DNA of 64,000 nt from Acidovorax sp. 106 (lineage in GTDB: Bacteria > Pseudomonadota > Gammaproteobacteria > Burkholderiales > Burkholderiaceae_C). Below are positions 24,379 through 33,205 of this stretch, in pieces (the first letter of the stretch is position 1; each line of letters starts with the position of its first letter). Where the stretch lies: assembly GCF_003663825.1 (NCBI RefSeq), contig NZ_RCCC01000001.1:2860501-2924500 (forward strand), read 5' to 3'. The notes under the pieces were generated by a model, which searched no databases, was not told the DNA's origin, and was given only the letters and a program-made list of their open reading frames with translations. A program made the translations under genes and the position numbers.

Positions 24379-25914
24379 ATGTCTGCCACCTCTGCCGCCA
24401 CCCCTCTTGTGTCTGAAGTCGATCAACTGCTGCAACGCCTGGGCGTGCCTCGCGCTGCGTACACCAGCGGCACGCTGGCGGCGCGCTCGCCCATCACGGG
24501 CGAGGTGCTGGCCCAGGTGCCGCAGCAAAGCCCGTTGGATGCCACCGCCGCCATTGGCCGCGCGCATGCCGCCTTTTTGGCGTGGCGCAATGTGCCCGCA
24601 CCGCGCCGGGGCGAGCTGGTGCGCCTGCTGGGCGAAGAGCTGCGCGCCGCCAAGGCCGACCTGGGTCTGCTCGTGACTATCGAGGCTGGCAAGGTACCGT
24701 CCGAAGGCCTGGGCGAGGTGCAGGAAATGATCGACATCTGCGACTTTGCCGTGGGCCTGTCGCGCCAGCTGTATGGCCTGACGATTGCCACCGAGCGCCC
24801 TGGCCACCGCATGATGGAAACTTGGCACCCGCTGGGCGTGTGCGGCGTGATCTCGGCCTTCAACTTCCCCGTGGCCGTGTGGTCGTGGAACGCTGCGCTG
24901 GCGCTGGTGTGCGGTGATTCGGTGGTGTGGAAGCCGTCCGAAAAGACCCCGCTCACGGCCCTGGCCACGCACGCGATTGCGCAGCGCGCCATCGCACGCT
25001 TTGGAAGCGACGCGCCCGAGGGCTTGCTGGAGCTGATCGTGGGCCAGCGTGACCTTGGCGAGGTGCTGGTGGATGACGCCCGCGTGCCCGTGCTGTCGGC
25101 CACAGGCTCCACCGCCATGGGCCGCGCCGTGGGCCCGCGCTTGGCAGCGCGGTTTGCGCGCGGCATCTTGGAGCTGGGTGGCAACAACGCGGCCATCGTG
25201 GCACCCACGGCCGACCTGGATTTGGCCCTGCGCGGCATTGCGTTCGCCGCCATGGGCACGGCGGGCCAGCGCTGCACCACGCTGCGCCGCCTGTTTGTGC
25301 ACGAGAGCATTTACGACCAGCTGGTGCCCCAGCTGACCAAGGTGTACGCCAACGTGCAAGTGGGCGACCCGCGCACCGCTGGCACGCTGGTAGGCCCACT
25401 GATCGACCGCCCCGCGTTTGACGGCATGCAAAAAGCACTGGAGCAAAGCCGCGCGCTGGGTGCCACGGTGCACGGCGGTGGCCGCGTGGAAGGACTGGGC
25501 GGTGCAGATGCGTACTACGTGCGCCCTGCGCTGGTCGAGTTGCAAAAGCACGAAGGCCCCGCGCTGCACGAAACCTTTGCGCCCATCCTGTACGTGGTGC
25601 GCTACAGCAGCATTGACGAAGCCATCGCCATGAACAACGCCGTGGGCGCTGGCCTGTCGTCGTCCATCTTCACGCTCAACGTGCGCGAGGCTGAACAGTT
25701 CATGTCGGCAGCAGGCTCGGACTGCGGCATTGCCAACGTGAATATTGGTCCCAGCGGTGCCGAGATTGGCGGCGCGTTTGGTGGCGAGAAGGAAACGGGC
25801 GGCGGGCGTGAGGCGGGGTCGGACAGCTGGAAGGCGTACATGCGCCGCGCCACCAACACCATTAACTATTCGACCGCGCTGCCGCTGGCGCAGGGCGTGA
25901 CGTTTGATGTGTGA
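24379..25914 (+). CDS. amaB: ALDH7-family aldehyde dehydrogenase, probably L-aminoadipate-semialdehyde / piperideine-6-carboxylate dehydrogenase
   Basis: 511 residues from ATG 24379 (MSATSAATPLV); the frame is open upstream but the family core starts here. NAD-dependent oxidation of an aldehyde to an acid. Landmarks: FNFPVAVWSWNAALALVCGDSVVWKPSEKTPL (cofactor binding), catalytic Glu in LELGGNNAAIV and catalytic Cys in GTAGQRCTTLRR, the ALDH7 (antiquitin) signature. The next gene is an FAD amino-acid oxidase, matching the amaA-amaB pairing of pipecolate/lysine breakdown in Pseudomonas. Lysine-pathway assignment is inferred from family and context. Confidence 0.8.
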   Translation: MSATSAATPLVSEVDQLLQRLGVPRAAYTSGTLAARSPITGEVLAQVPQQSPLDATAAIGRAHAAFLAWRNVPAPRRGELVRLLGEELRAAKADLGLLVTIEAGKVPSEGLGEVQEMIDICDFAVGLSRQLYGLTIATERPGHRMMETWHPLGVCGVISAFNFPVAVWSWNAALALVCGDSVVWKPSEKTPLTALATHAIAQRAIARFGSDAPEGLLELIVGQRDLGEVLVDDARVPVLSATGSTAMGRAVGPRLAARFARGILELGGNNAAIVAPTADLDLALRGIAFAAMGTAGQRCTTLRRLFVHESIYDQLVPQLTKVYANVQVGDPRTAGTLVGPLIDRPAFDGMQKALEQSRALGATVHGGGRVEGLGGADAYYVRPALVELQKHEGPALHETFAPILYVVRYSSIDEAIAMNNAVGAGLSSSIFTLNVREAEQFMSAAGSDCGIANVNIGPSGAEIGGAFGGEKETGGGREAGSDSWKAYMRRATNTINYSTALPLAQGVTFDV

Positions 25915-25936
25915 GGGCTTGGTTTGAATGCCCACG

Positions 25937-26069
25937 CCCTTCACCCTGAGCTTGGCGAAGGGCGGCTCAGGTACACGCCCCGGCTTCGACAGGCTCAGCC
26001 CGAACGGGTGGGGTGTGGCTGGGGCGGGTTGTGCCGAATTCCCCGTTCGCCCTGAGCCTGTCGAAGGGC
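25937..26069. repeat. three REP-like half units
   Basis: CCCTTCACCCTGAGCTTGGC at 25937, CGGCTTCGACAGGCTCAGCC at 25981 and CCCCGTTCGCCCTGAGCCTG at 26041 are alternating orientations of the same CTGAGC-TGTCGAAG palindrome as at 12841-12898. They separate the dehydrogenase gene from the oxidase gene. Confidence 0.8.
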
Positions 26070-26093
26070 CGTTACACCGCGAGATATTTGAGA

Positions 26094-27284
26094 ATGACCA
26101 CTGACTCTTCACCCATCGTCATCATTGGCGGCGGCGTTATCGGCAGTGCCATTGCGTACTTCCTCATGCGGCAGCAACCGGGCTGCGAGGTGGTGGTGGT
26201 CGAGCGCGACCCGACCTATGCACGTGCTTCGTCGGCGCTGTCTGCCAGTTCCATCCGCCAGCAGTTTTCGACCAACATCAACATCCAGATATCGGCCTAC
26301 GGCATCGGCTTTTTGCGCAACGTGGGCACGCTCCTGGCCTGCGACGGCGATGTGCCGGACATCGGTCTGCACCAAGGCGGCTACCTGTACCTGGCCACCC
26401 AGGCGGGCGAGGCCACGCTGCGCGAGAACCATGCACTGCAAAAGCAGCACGGTGCCGATGTGGCGCTGCTGAGCCCGCAGCAACTGGCCGAGCGTTTTCC
26501 CTGGCTGGCGCTGCAGGACGTGGTGCTGGGCTCATTGGGCCTGTCGGGCGAGGGCTGGTTTGATGGCTACCTGCTGCTGACGGCGCTGCGCAAAAAGGCA
26601 CAGAGCCAGGGCGTGCGCTACGTGGCCGACGAGGCGGTGGGGCTGGATACGGTGAGCAGCGACGGCGTGTTGCATGTGAATGCGGTGCGCCTGCAAAGTG
26701 GCACCGTGCTGCCCTGCCGCTATGCCGTGAACGCCGGTGGCCCCTGGGCGGCAGCCATCGCGGGCTGGGCGGGCATTGATCTGCCCGTGGTGGGCAAGCG
26801 CCGCACGGTCTTCAACCTGGCCAGCCCCGCAGCGCTGCCGGGCTGCCCGCTGCTCATCGACACCAGCGGCATCTGGCTGCGGCCCGAAGGCCCAGGCTTT
26901 ATCTGCGGCTTTGCGCCGGATGTCGACAACGACGCCGACTTTGCTCCGCTGGAGCCCGAGTACGCCGCGTTCGAGGACCACATCTGGCCCACCTTGGCCG
27001 AACGCATCCCTGGCTTTGAAGCGCTGCGCATGCAGGGCGCCTGGGCGGGCTATTACGAGATGAACACCTTCGACCACAACGCCATCGTGGGCCTGCACTC
27101 GGCGTGCGACAACCTGGTGTTTGCCAACGGATTTTCGGGCCACGGCCTGCAGCAGTGCCCTGCGGTGGGGCGTGGCCTGGCGGAGTGGATGTTGACGGGC
27201 GGCTACCAGAGCCTGGATCTGTCGCCGCTGTCCATCGAGCGCATCGCGCGCAACGCGCCGCTGCTCGAAAAGAACGTGATCTGA
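26094..27284 (+). CDS. FAD-dependent oxidoreductase of the DAO/FOXRED1 type (pipecolate-oxidase-like)
   Basis: 396 residues from ATG 26094; the longer open frame only translates the REP-like repeat (PFALSLSKG). N-terminal FAD motif VIIGGGVIGSAIAYFLMR and the ribose-binding VVVVERD. The family stretch SSALSASSIRQQFSTNINIQIS follows. C-terminal FAD contact GFSGHGLQQCPAVGRGLAEWM. It would oxidise the C-N bond of an amino acid such as pipecolate, yielding the semialdehyde used by the upstream dehydrogenase. Substrate is an inference. Confidence 0.75.
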   Translation: MTTDSSPIVIIGGGVIGSAIAYFLMRQQPGCEVVVVERDPTYARASSALSASSIRQQFSTNINIQISAYGIGFLRNVGTLLACDGDVPDIGLHQGGYLYLATQAGEATLRENHALQKQHGADVALLSPQQLAERFPWLALQDVVLGSLGLSGEGWFDGYLLLTALRKKAQSQGVRYVADEAVGLDTVSSDGVLHVNAVRLQSGTVLPCRYAVNAGGPWAAAIAGWAGIDLPVVGKRRTVFNLASPAALPGCPLLIDTSGIWLRPEGPGFICGFAPDVDNDADFAPLEPEYAAFEDHIWPTLAERIPGFEALRMQGAWAGYYEMNTFDHNAIVGLHSACDNLVFANGFSGHGLQQCPAVGRGLAEWMLTGGYQSLDLSPLSIERIARNAPLLEKNVI

Positions 27285-27358
27285 GCGTTACCCCAGCCGC
27301 CCGATTTCTCTCACCGATTCATCCACCTGCCAACCACAAAACACACGGAGACAACGAC

Positions 27359-28276
27359 ATGGCAATTTCCCGCAAGACCTTCACAGCGCTCGCTGCAGGC
27401 CTGACCCTGGCCTGCATGGCCACGGCCCCCGCGCTGGCGCAGACGGTCACCCAGCCCACGCTGGAGAAGATCAAGGCCAGCGGCAAGGCCGTGCTGGGCG
27501 TGCGCGAGACTTCGCCGCCCATGGCCTACGCGCTGGGCGCCAATGAGAAATACGTGGGCTACCACGTGGAGTTGTGCGAGCGCGTGCTGAAAGAAATCGC
27601 GCCCGACGCCAAGCTCGAATACATGGCCGTGACGGCGCAGAACACCCTGCCGCTGGTGCAAAACGGCACGCTCGACATTGGCTGCGGCCCCACCACCAAC
27701 AACACGGCGCGCCAGCAGCAAGTGGCGTTTGCGGTGACCACCTATGTGAGCGAAGTGCGCATGGCCGTGCGCAAGGACTCGGATCTGAAGTCCGTCAGCC
27801 AGCTGGCAGGCCGCACCATTGCCGCATCGACCGGTACCACCGCTGTGCAGTTGCTGCGCAAACAAGAGCGCGCGCTGGGCGGTGCCCCCATCAAAACCGT
27901 GCTGGGCAAGGACCACCACGAGAGCTTCTTGCTGCTGGAAACCGGCCGTGCCGACGCCTTTGTGCTGGACGACAACCTGCTGGCCGGGATGATTGCCAAC
28001 TCAAAGGACCCCTCGGCCTATCGCATCGTGGGCGAGCCGCTGGGCGCTGAGCCCATTGCGCTGCTGTTCCGCAAGGACGACCCCACCTTCAAGGCAGCGG
28101 TGGACGGTGTGCTGACCAAGCTGATGCAAAGCGGCGAGATGGAAAAGATCTACACCAAGTGGTTTGTGAACCCCATCCCGCCCAAGAACATGAGCCTGAA
28201 CCTGCCGCTGGGCACCACGCTGCGCCAGCTGTTTGCCACCCCCAACGACAAGCCCCTGGAGACCTATCAGCAATGA
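27359..28276 (+). CDS. ABC transporter amino-acid-binding protein
   Basis: 305 residues from ATG 27359 with GGAG upstream. Signal peptide ends ATAPALA|QTVTQPTL. A family-3 (GltI/polar amino acid) binding fold: GKAVLGVRETSPPMAYALGANEKYVGYHVELCERV, LVQNGTLDIGCGPTTNNTARQ and FVLDDNLLAGMI. No permease or ATPase gene lies beside it, so it must use a transporter encoded elsewhere. Its stop overlaps the aminotransferase start (ATGA). Confidence 0.85.
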   Translation: MAISRKTFTALAAGLTLACMATAPALAQTVTQPTLEKIKASGKAVLGVRETSPPMAYALGANEKYVGYHVELCERVLKEIAPDAKLEYMAVTAQNTLPLVQNGTLDIGCGPTTNNTARQQQVAFAVTTYVSEVRMAVRKDSDLKSVSQLAGRTIAASTGTTAVQLLRKQERALGGAPIKTVLGKDHHESFLLLETGRADAFVLDDNLLAGMIANSKDPSAYRIVGEPLGAEPIALLFRKDDPTFKAAVDGVLTKLMQSGEMEKIYTKWFVNPIPPKNMSLNLPLGTTLRQLFATPNDKPLETYQQ

Positions 28277-29499
28277 ACGCTGCCATCCCCGCCACGGCCT
28301 TCCGCGCGGCCGACCGCCTAGCGGCCATTGGTGTCTCGGAAATCGTGCGCCTGACGCAAGAGGCCAACCAGCTCAAGCGCCAGGGCCTGCCCGTGATCGT
28401 GCTGGGCCTGGGCGAGCCCGACTTTGACACGCCTGCGCACATCCTGGAGGCCGCGCAGCAGGCCATGGCGCGGGGCGAGACGCACTACACGGTGCTGGAT
28501 GGCACGCCCGAACTCAAGGCTGCCATTCAGCACAAGTTCAAGCACGACAACGGGCTGGACTTTCAGCTCAACGAGATCACCGCAGGCGCGGGTGCCAAGC
28601 AGATCCTCTACAACGCGCTGATGGCGTCTGTGAACCCCGGCGACGAGGTGATCTTGCCTGCGCCGTACTGGACGTCGTACGCCGACATGGTGCTGATCGC
28701 CGGCGGTGTGCCCGTGGTGGTGCCCTGCACCGAGGCGAATGGCTTTCGCATCACGCCCGAGCAGCTGGAAGCGGCCATCACGCCGCGCACGCGCTGGGTG
28801 TTCATCAACTCGCCGTCTAACCCCAGCGGCGCGGCCTACAGCGCCGAGCAGCTGCGCCCCGTGCTGGAGGTGGTGGAGCGCCACCCGCAGGTGTGGCTGC
28901 TGGCGGACGATATTTACGAACACATCCTGTATGACGGGCGCGCCTTTGCCACGCCCGCCGCCGTGCTGCCCTCTTTGCGCGATCGCACGCTGACGGTGAA
29001 TGGTGTCTCTAAGTCCTACGCCATGACAGGCTGGCGTTTGGGCTACGGCGCAGGCCCCAAGGCACTCATTGCGGCCATGGCCGTGGTGCAAAGCCAGGCG
29101 ACGTCCTGCCCCTCGTCCATCAGCCAAGCGGCTGCGGTGGCGGCGCTGACGGGGCCGCAAGACGTTGTGCGCGAGCGCTGCCAACAGTTCCAGGACCGGC
29201 GCGATCTGGTGGTGGCCGCGCTCAACGCATCGCCCGGCCTGCGCTGCCGCGTGCCTGAGGGCGCGTTCTACACCTTTGCCAGCTGCGAAGGCGTGCTGGG
29301 CCGCACCACGCCGGGTGGCATGCTGCTGCGCACCGATGCGGACTTTTGCGCCTACCTTTTGCGCGAACACCATGTGGCTGTGGTGCCCGGCGGCGTGCTG
29401 GGGCTGGCGCCGTACTTCCGTATCTCGTACGCTGCATCCACGGCTGACTTGCAAGAGGCCTGCGCGCGCATTCAGCGTGCATGCCAGGCACTGTTTTGA
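28273..29499 (+). CDS. class I/II PLP-dependent aminotransferase (AspC-like)
   Basis: 408 residues from ATG 28273. PLP fold type I: GLGEPDFDTPAHI, ITAGAGAKQILYNALMA, FINSPSNPSGAAYS, ADDIYEHILYDG and the Schiff-base Lys in VNGVSKSYAMTGWRLGY; Arg in FRISYA binds the substrate carboxylate. It transfers an amino group between an amino acid and a 2-oxo acid. Within the cluster it could act on lysine, 2-aminoadipate or another intermediate. Confidence 0.85.
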   Translation: MNAAIPATAFRAADRLAAIGVSEIVRLTQEANQLKRQGLPVIVLGLGEPDFDTPAHILEAAQQAMARGETHYTVLDGTPELKAAIQHKFKHDNGLDFQLNEITAGAGAKQILYNALMASVNPGDEVILPAPYWTSYADMVLIAGGVPVVVPCTEANGFRITPEQLEAAITPRTRWVFINSPSNPSGAAYSAEQLRPVLEVVERHPQVWLLADDIYEHILYDGRAFATPAAVLPSLRDRTLTVNGVSKSYAMTGWRLGYGAGPKALIAAMAVVQSQATSCPSSISQAAAVAALTGPQDVVRERCQQFQDRRDLVVAALNASPGLRCRVPEGAFYTFASCEGVLGRTTPGGMLLRTDADFCAYLLREHHVAVVPGGVLGLAPYFRISYAASTADLQEACARIQRACQALF

Positions 29500-29537
29500 C
29501 GTTTTCTGATCACTATTTTTGACCCGTCACCGCTGAC

Positions 29538-31223
29538 ATGAACACCACGCCCTCCACCCCCCGCACCGGCGGCCAGATCCTGGTCCAGCAGCTCATCACG
29601 CATGGCGTGAAGCAATTGTTTTGCGTGCCCGGCGAAAGCTATCTGGCCGTGCTGGATGCCCTGCACGATGCCAGCATTGCCGTGACCGTGTGCCGCCAGG
29701 AAGGCGGCGCAGCCATGATGGCCGAGGCCCAGGGCAAGCTGACCGGCCAGCCGGGCATCTGCTTTGTGACGCGCGGGCCAGGTGCCACCAATGCCTCTGC
29801 TGGCGTGCACATTGCGCACCAAGACTCCACGCCCATGATCCTCTTCGTGGGCCAGGTGGCACGCGGGGCCATGGGACGCGAGGCGTTTCAAGAGCTGGAC
29901 TACAGCGCGGTGTTTGGCACCATGGCCAAGTGGGTGGTGCAGATTGACGACCCGGCGCGTGTACCCGAGTTGATCTCGCGTGCCTTCCACGTCGCCACTT
30001 CAGGCCGCCCCGGCCCCGTGGTGGTGGCACTGCCCGAAGACATGCTGACCGAAGCCGCTACCGTGGCCGACGCGTTGCCCTATCAGGTGACCGAGACCCA
30101 CCCCGGTGCCGCGCAAATGGCCGAGCTGGCCCAGCGCCTGCAAGCAGCCAAGAACCCTGTGGCGATCTTGGGCGGCAGCCGCTGGTCTGAGCAAGCGGTG
30201 CGCGAATTCACTGCGTTTGCCGAAGCCTGGTCCATCCCGGTTTACTGCTCTTTCCGCCGTCAGATGCTGTTCCCGGCCACGCATGCCTGCTATGGCGGCG
30301 ACCTGGGCTTGGGCGTGAACCCCAAGCTGCTGGCGCGCATCAAGGCGTCTGACTTGGTGCTGGTGGTGGGCGGGCGCCTGTCCGAAGTGCCCTCGCAGGG
30401 CTATGAGCTGTTCGACATTCCCACGCCTGCGCAGCCCTTGGTGCATGTGCATGCCGATGCGGATGAACTGGGCAAGCTGTACCGCCCCACGCAGGCCATC
30501 CACGCCACGCCGCATGCCTTCACCGCCGCACTGAACGCGGTGCGCCCCACAGCCGCCGTGTCGTGGAAGGCCCACACTGAAGCCGCACATGCAGAGTACC
30601 TGGCATGGAGCGATCCGGCCCCCATCCGCATCCCTGGCAATCTGCAGATGGGCCAGGTGATGCAGCACCTCAAAGAGGTATTGCCTGCCGACACCATCTT
30701 CTGCAACGGCGCGGGCAACTTCGCCACCTGGATCCACCGTTTCTGGCCCTTCACCACTTACGCCAGCCAGCTTGCGCCCACCAGCGGGTCGATGGGCTAC
30801 GGCCTGCCTTCGGGCGTGGGCGGCAAGCGCCTGTGGCCGCAGCGCGAGGTGGTGATCTTTGCGGGGGATGGCGACTTTTTGATGCACGGGCAAGAGTTTG
30901 CGACCGCGGTGCAGTACGGCCTGCCCATCATCGTGGTGCTGCTGGACAACGCCATGTACGGCACCATCCGCATGCACCAGGAGCGCGAGTACCCCGGCCG
31001 CGTGAGCGCCACGCAGCTCAAGAACCCCGACTTCAAGGCCTATGCCCAGGCCTTCGGCGGCCATGGCGAGCGTGTGGAGCGGACAGAAGAGTTTGCCCCC
31101 GCGCTTGCCCGCGCCCGTGCCAGCGGCCTGCCCAGTGTGCTCCACTGCCTGATCGACCCCGAGGCGATTACGCCCACGGGCACGCTGCAGGGCATTCGCA
31201 CGGCGGCGCTGGCCAAGCATTGA
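29538..31223 (+). CDS. thiamine-diphosphate-dependent enzyme of the acetolactate synthase-like family
   Basis: 561 residues. Three-domain POX/AHAS-type layout: N-terminal pyrimidine domain with the activating Glu in CRQEGGAAMMAEA, a central domain around VAILGGSRWSEQAV, and a C-terminal ThDP domain with the metal/diphosphate motif GDGDFLMHGQEFATAVQYGL ending DNAMYG. Probably a 2-oxo-acid decarboxylase or carboligase. Not an obvious IlvB: it lacks a partner small subunit gene. It ends the cluster that begins with the amaB-like gene. The exact reaction cannot be told. Confidence 0.75.
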   Translation: MNTTPSTPRTGGQILVQQLITHGVKQLFCVPGESYLAVLDALHDASIAVTVCRQEGGAAMMAEAQGKLTGQPGICFVTRGPGATNASAGVHIAHQDSTPMILFVGQVARGAMGREAFQELDYSAVFGTMAKWVVQIDDPARVPELISRAFHVATSGRPGPVVVALPEDMLTEAATVADALPYQVTETHPGAAQMAELAQRLQAAKNPVAILGGSRWSEQAVREFTAFAEAWSIPVYCSFRRQMLFPATHACYGGDLGLGVNPKLLARIKASDLVLVVGGRLSEVPSQGYELFDIPTPAQPLVHVHADADELGKLYRPTQAIHATPHAFTAALNAVRPTAAVSWKAHTEAAHAEYLAWSDPAPIRIPGNLQMGQVMQHLKEVLPADTIFCNGAGNFATWIHRFWPFTTYASQLAPTSGSMGYGLPSGVGGKRLWPQREVVIFAGDGDFLMHGQEFATAVQYGLPIIVVLLDNAMYGTIRMHQEREYPGRVSATQLKNPDFKAYAQAFGGHGERVERTEEFAPALARARASGLPSVLHCLIDPEAITPTGTLQGIRTAALAKH

Positions 31224-31240
31224 ATTTCAGTAGTATTTTT

Positions 31241-31286
31241 AATTCATAGAACGTTGTTAAAAGCGCTTTTAAATTCTTCTATGAAT
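31241..31286. promoter_or_regulatory. distal palindromic operator upstream of hipB
   Basis: ATTCATAGAA (31242-31251) faces TTCTATGAAT (31277-31286). Between them lies a perfect 16-bp palindrome TTAAAAGCGCTTTTAA (31257-31272). The outer arms match those of the proximal operator at 31351-31396, with almost the same centre-to-centre distance (37 versus 38 bp). Confidence 0.7.
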
Positions 31287-31350
31287 ATTATTTATACATA
31301 AGGATCTGTTCGCAGGTGTCTTCTATTGGGTACGCTGCGGTTGATAAATT

Positions 31351-31396
31351 ATTCATAGATTTGCCAAAAAACGTCATTTGGCTACTATCTATGAAT
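31351..31396 (+). promoter_or_regulatory. proximal hipB operator containing the promoter
   Basis: Perfect 10-bp arms ATTCATAGAT (31351-31360) and ATCTATGAAT (31387-31396) enclose a promoter-like pair TTGCCA (31361-31366), 16 bp, TACTAT (31383-31388). An inner inverted repeat GCCAAA/TTTGGC is also present. The right arm overlaps the hipB start codon, so HipB bound here would block its own transcription. The predicted transcript start falls on or next to ATG 31395. Confidence 0.7.
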
Positions 31397-31859
31397 GCCA
31401 AAGCAAAACACCAGCCCTGCCGAATACCCGCACGCCGTTCTTCAGCAGATTGAACGGCTGGGCCAGCACATCGCCATCGCCCGCAAGCGGCGGGGCGAGA
31501 CACAGGCCCAGTGGGCGCTGCGGCTGGGCGTGTCCCAGCCCACCATGGCGCGCATCGAGCGGGGCGACCCCTCTGTGGCCATGGCCAGCTACGCCATGTG
31601 CCTGTGGCTCGTGAACCCGGCCGTGGCCGTGGCCGACCTGATTGCACCGCAGAACGACCAGGCCGCGCTGGAGCGGGAGGTGGCGCGGGTGCGACGCCCC
31701 CGCAAGCTTGCACAGGGAGCCTTGCCACAGCGCGCCCCGGGCAAGCTGGTGCCTGGCGCTGCATCTGCGTCTACCTCTGACGTAGCCCGCACCGCCAACA
31801 GCGCGGCAGTGGGTCTGGCGGCGCTGATGCAACCCGGCGCAGCCAAGGCACCGCAATGA
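31395..31859 (+). CDS. hipB: HipB-like helix-turn-helix antitoxin/repressor
   Basis: 154 residues. Xre-type helix-turn-helix at about 19-72: LGQHIAIARKRRGETQAQWALRLGVSQPTMARIERGDPSVAMASY. The C-terminal half is Ala/Pro/Arg-rich and probably disordered. ATG 31395 is chosen because ATG 31391 opens a different, short frame. There is no ribosome site, and the predicted transcript starts at the ATG, so a leaderless mRNA is likely. Overlaps hipA by ATGA. Confidence 0.85.
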   Translation: MPKQNTSPAEYPHAVLQQIERLGQHIAIARKRRGETQAQWALRLGVSQPTMARIERGDPSVAMASYAMCLWLVNPAVAVADLIAPQNDQAALEREVARVRRPRKLAQGALPQRAPGKLVPGAASASTSDVARTANSAAVGLAALMQPGAAKAPQ

Positions 31860-33118
31860 AGTCGGCCATGGGCGTGACCGCGCGCAGCTATGTGCCGCAA
31901 GACCTGCTCTATATCTGGGCACTGGTGAACCCTGCGCAGCCGGTGCTGGTGGGCGAGTTGCGCCTGTCGCAGTTGGTGGCCGACTGCGCCACCTTTCGGT
32001 ACGGTCAAGGCTGGTGGCACTTCCCGCTCAGCGAAGATTTGCCGCTCATCACTGGCCAAGAGTTCACCGCAGGCGAGCGGGGCAGCGCGCCGGGCGCCAT
32101 CGACGACGCGCGGCCCGACCGCTGGGGCGAGCGCATCATTCGCCATGTGGACCGGCCTGCGCGCCTGTCCATTTTGGAGATGCTGCTGTTTGCGGGCGAT
32201 GACCGGTTTGGTGCGCTCGGTGTTTCTATCTCTGCCGATAGGTACGTGCCCCGTCCACTAGGCCCGTACCCCCAACTGAGGGACTTGGCGCAGCTCAGTG
32301 CCGCCGTGGAAGACCTGCAGACCCAGGCCCCGGTCACGGCTGAGATGCAGCGCCTGATCCAACCCGGCGTGACGCTGGGCGGCGCTCGGCCCAAGGCCCT
32401 GCTGCAGACCGATGCGGGGTCTTGCGTCATCAAGTTCAGCGAGCTGGACGATGCGGTGGACACGCCGCTGGTCGAACACGCCACCATGACCCTGGCCGCG
32501 CAGGCAGGCATCCGCATGGCTGCCACGGGCGTGCTGCCCATCCCCGCGCGGCATGGCAAGGCGCGCCATGCGTTGACTATCGAGCGTTTCGACCGTGTGG
32601 GCGGGTACCGCCTGCATTGCCTGTCGGCCCGCACGGCGCTGCGCGCGGCGCGGTTGCCCGAGAGCTACAGCGCGCTGGCCACGGTGCTGCTGCGCCTGGC
32701 CCACCCCGACACGCAGGTTGCGCAGCGCGAAGAGCTGTTCAAGCGCATGGTGTTCAACATCCTCATGGACAACACCGACGACCACGAGCGCAACCACAGC
32801 CTGCGCCTGGGGCTGGATGGCTACTACGAACTGACCCCAGCTTATGACGTGGTGCCCACGCTGCAGAACCTGGGTTACCAGGCGATGTCGGTGGGGCAGG
32901 CGGGCGCGGAGTCCAGCCTGGAGAACGCGCTGACCGAGTTGAGCGAGTTCGGCATCAAGCGGGCGCGGGCGGTAGTGCTCATCCAGCAGGTGGCGCGTGT
33001 GGTGGATGGGTGGCAAGCCCACTTTGCGCAGCAGGGTGTGTGCCGGGCCGATATGGAACTGCTGCACGCCGGCATTGACCGAGAGGCACTGCGAGGGCAA
33101 CGGCAAGAATTTGTGTGA
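31856..33118 (+). CDS. hipA: HipA-like Ser/Thr kinase toxin
   Basis: 420 residues. N-terminal HipA subdomain (VLVGELRLSQLVADCATFRYG). Kinase core: P-loop-like GGARPKALLQ with Lys at about 182, adenine-pocket region VEHATMTLAAQAGI, catalytic loop NILMDNTDDHERNHSL (about 302-317) and metal-binding Asp in LTPAYDVVP. E. coli HipA phosphorylates glutamyl-tRNA synthetase and causes growth arrest; target here unknown. Coupled to hipB by a 4-bp overlap, as toxin-antitoxin pairs are. Confidence 0.88.
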   Translation: MKSAMGVTARSYVPQDLLYIWALVNPAQPVLVGELRLSQLVADCATFRYGQGWWHFPLSEDLPLITGQEFTAGERGSAPGAIDDARPDRWGERIIRHVDRPARLSILEMLLFAGDDRFGALGVSISADRYVPRPLGPYPQLRDLAQLSAAVEDLQTQAPVTAEMQRLIQPGVTLGGARPKALLQTDAGSCVIKFSELDDAVDTPLVEHATMTLAAQAGIRMAATGVLPIPARHGKARHALTIERFDRVGGYRLHCLSARTALRAARLPESYSALATVLLRLAHPDTQVAQREELFKRMVFNILMDNTDDHERNHSLRLGLDGYYELTPAYDVVPTLQNLGYQAMSVGQAGAESSLENALTELSEFGIKRARAVVLIQQVARVVDGWQAHFAQQGVCRADMELLHAGIDREALRGQRQEFV

Positions 33119-33205
33119 GCCAGACGCACCAGGTGGCGCCCGTTCCTTTTTTCTTGTCCCAGGGAATGTCAGCAGCATTGCCAATGCGCCGCGCAAAATA
33201 CGGGC

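Noticed and set aside
26013..26093. N-terminal extension of the FAD oxidase containing PFALSLSKG
   Set aside because: Again a translated REP-like repeat; the FAD motif follows ATG 26094 directly.
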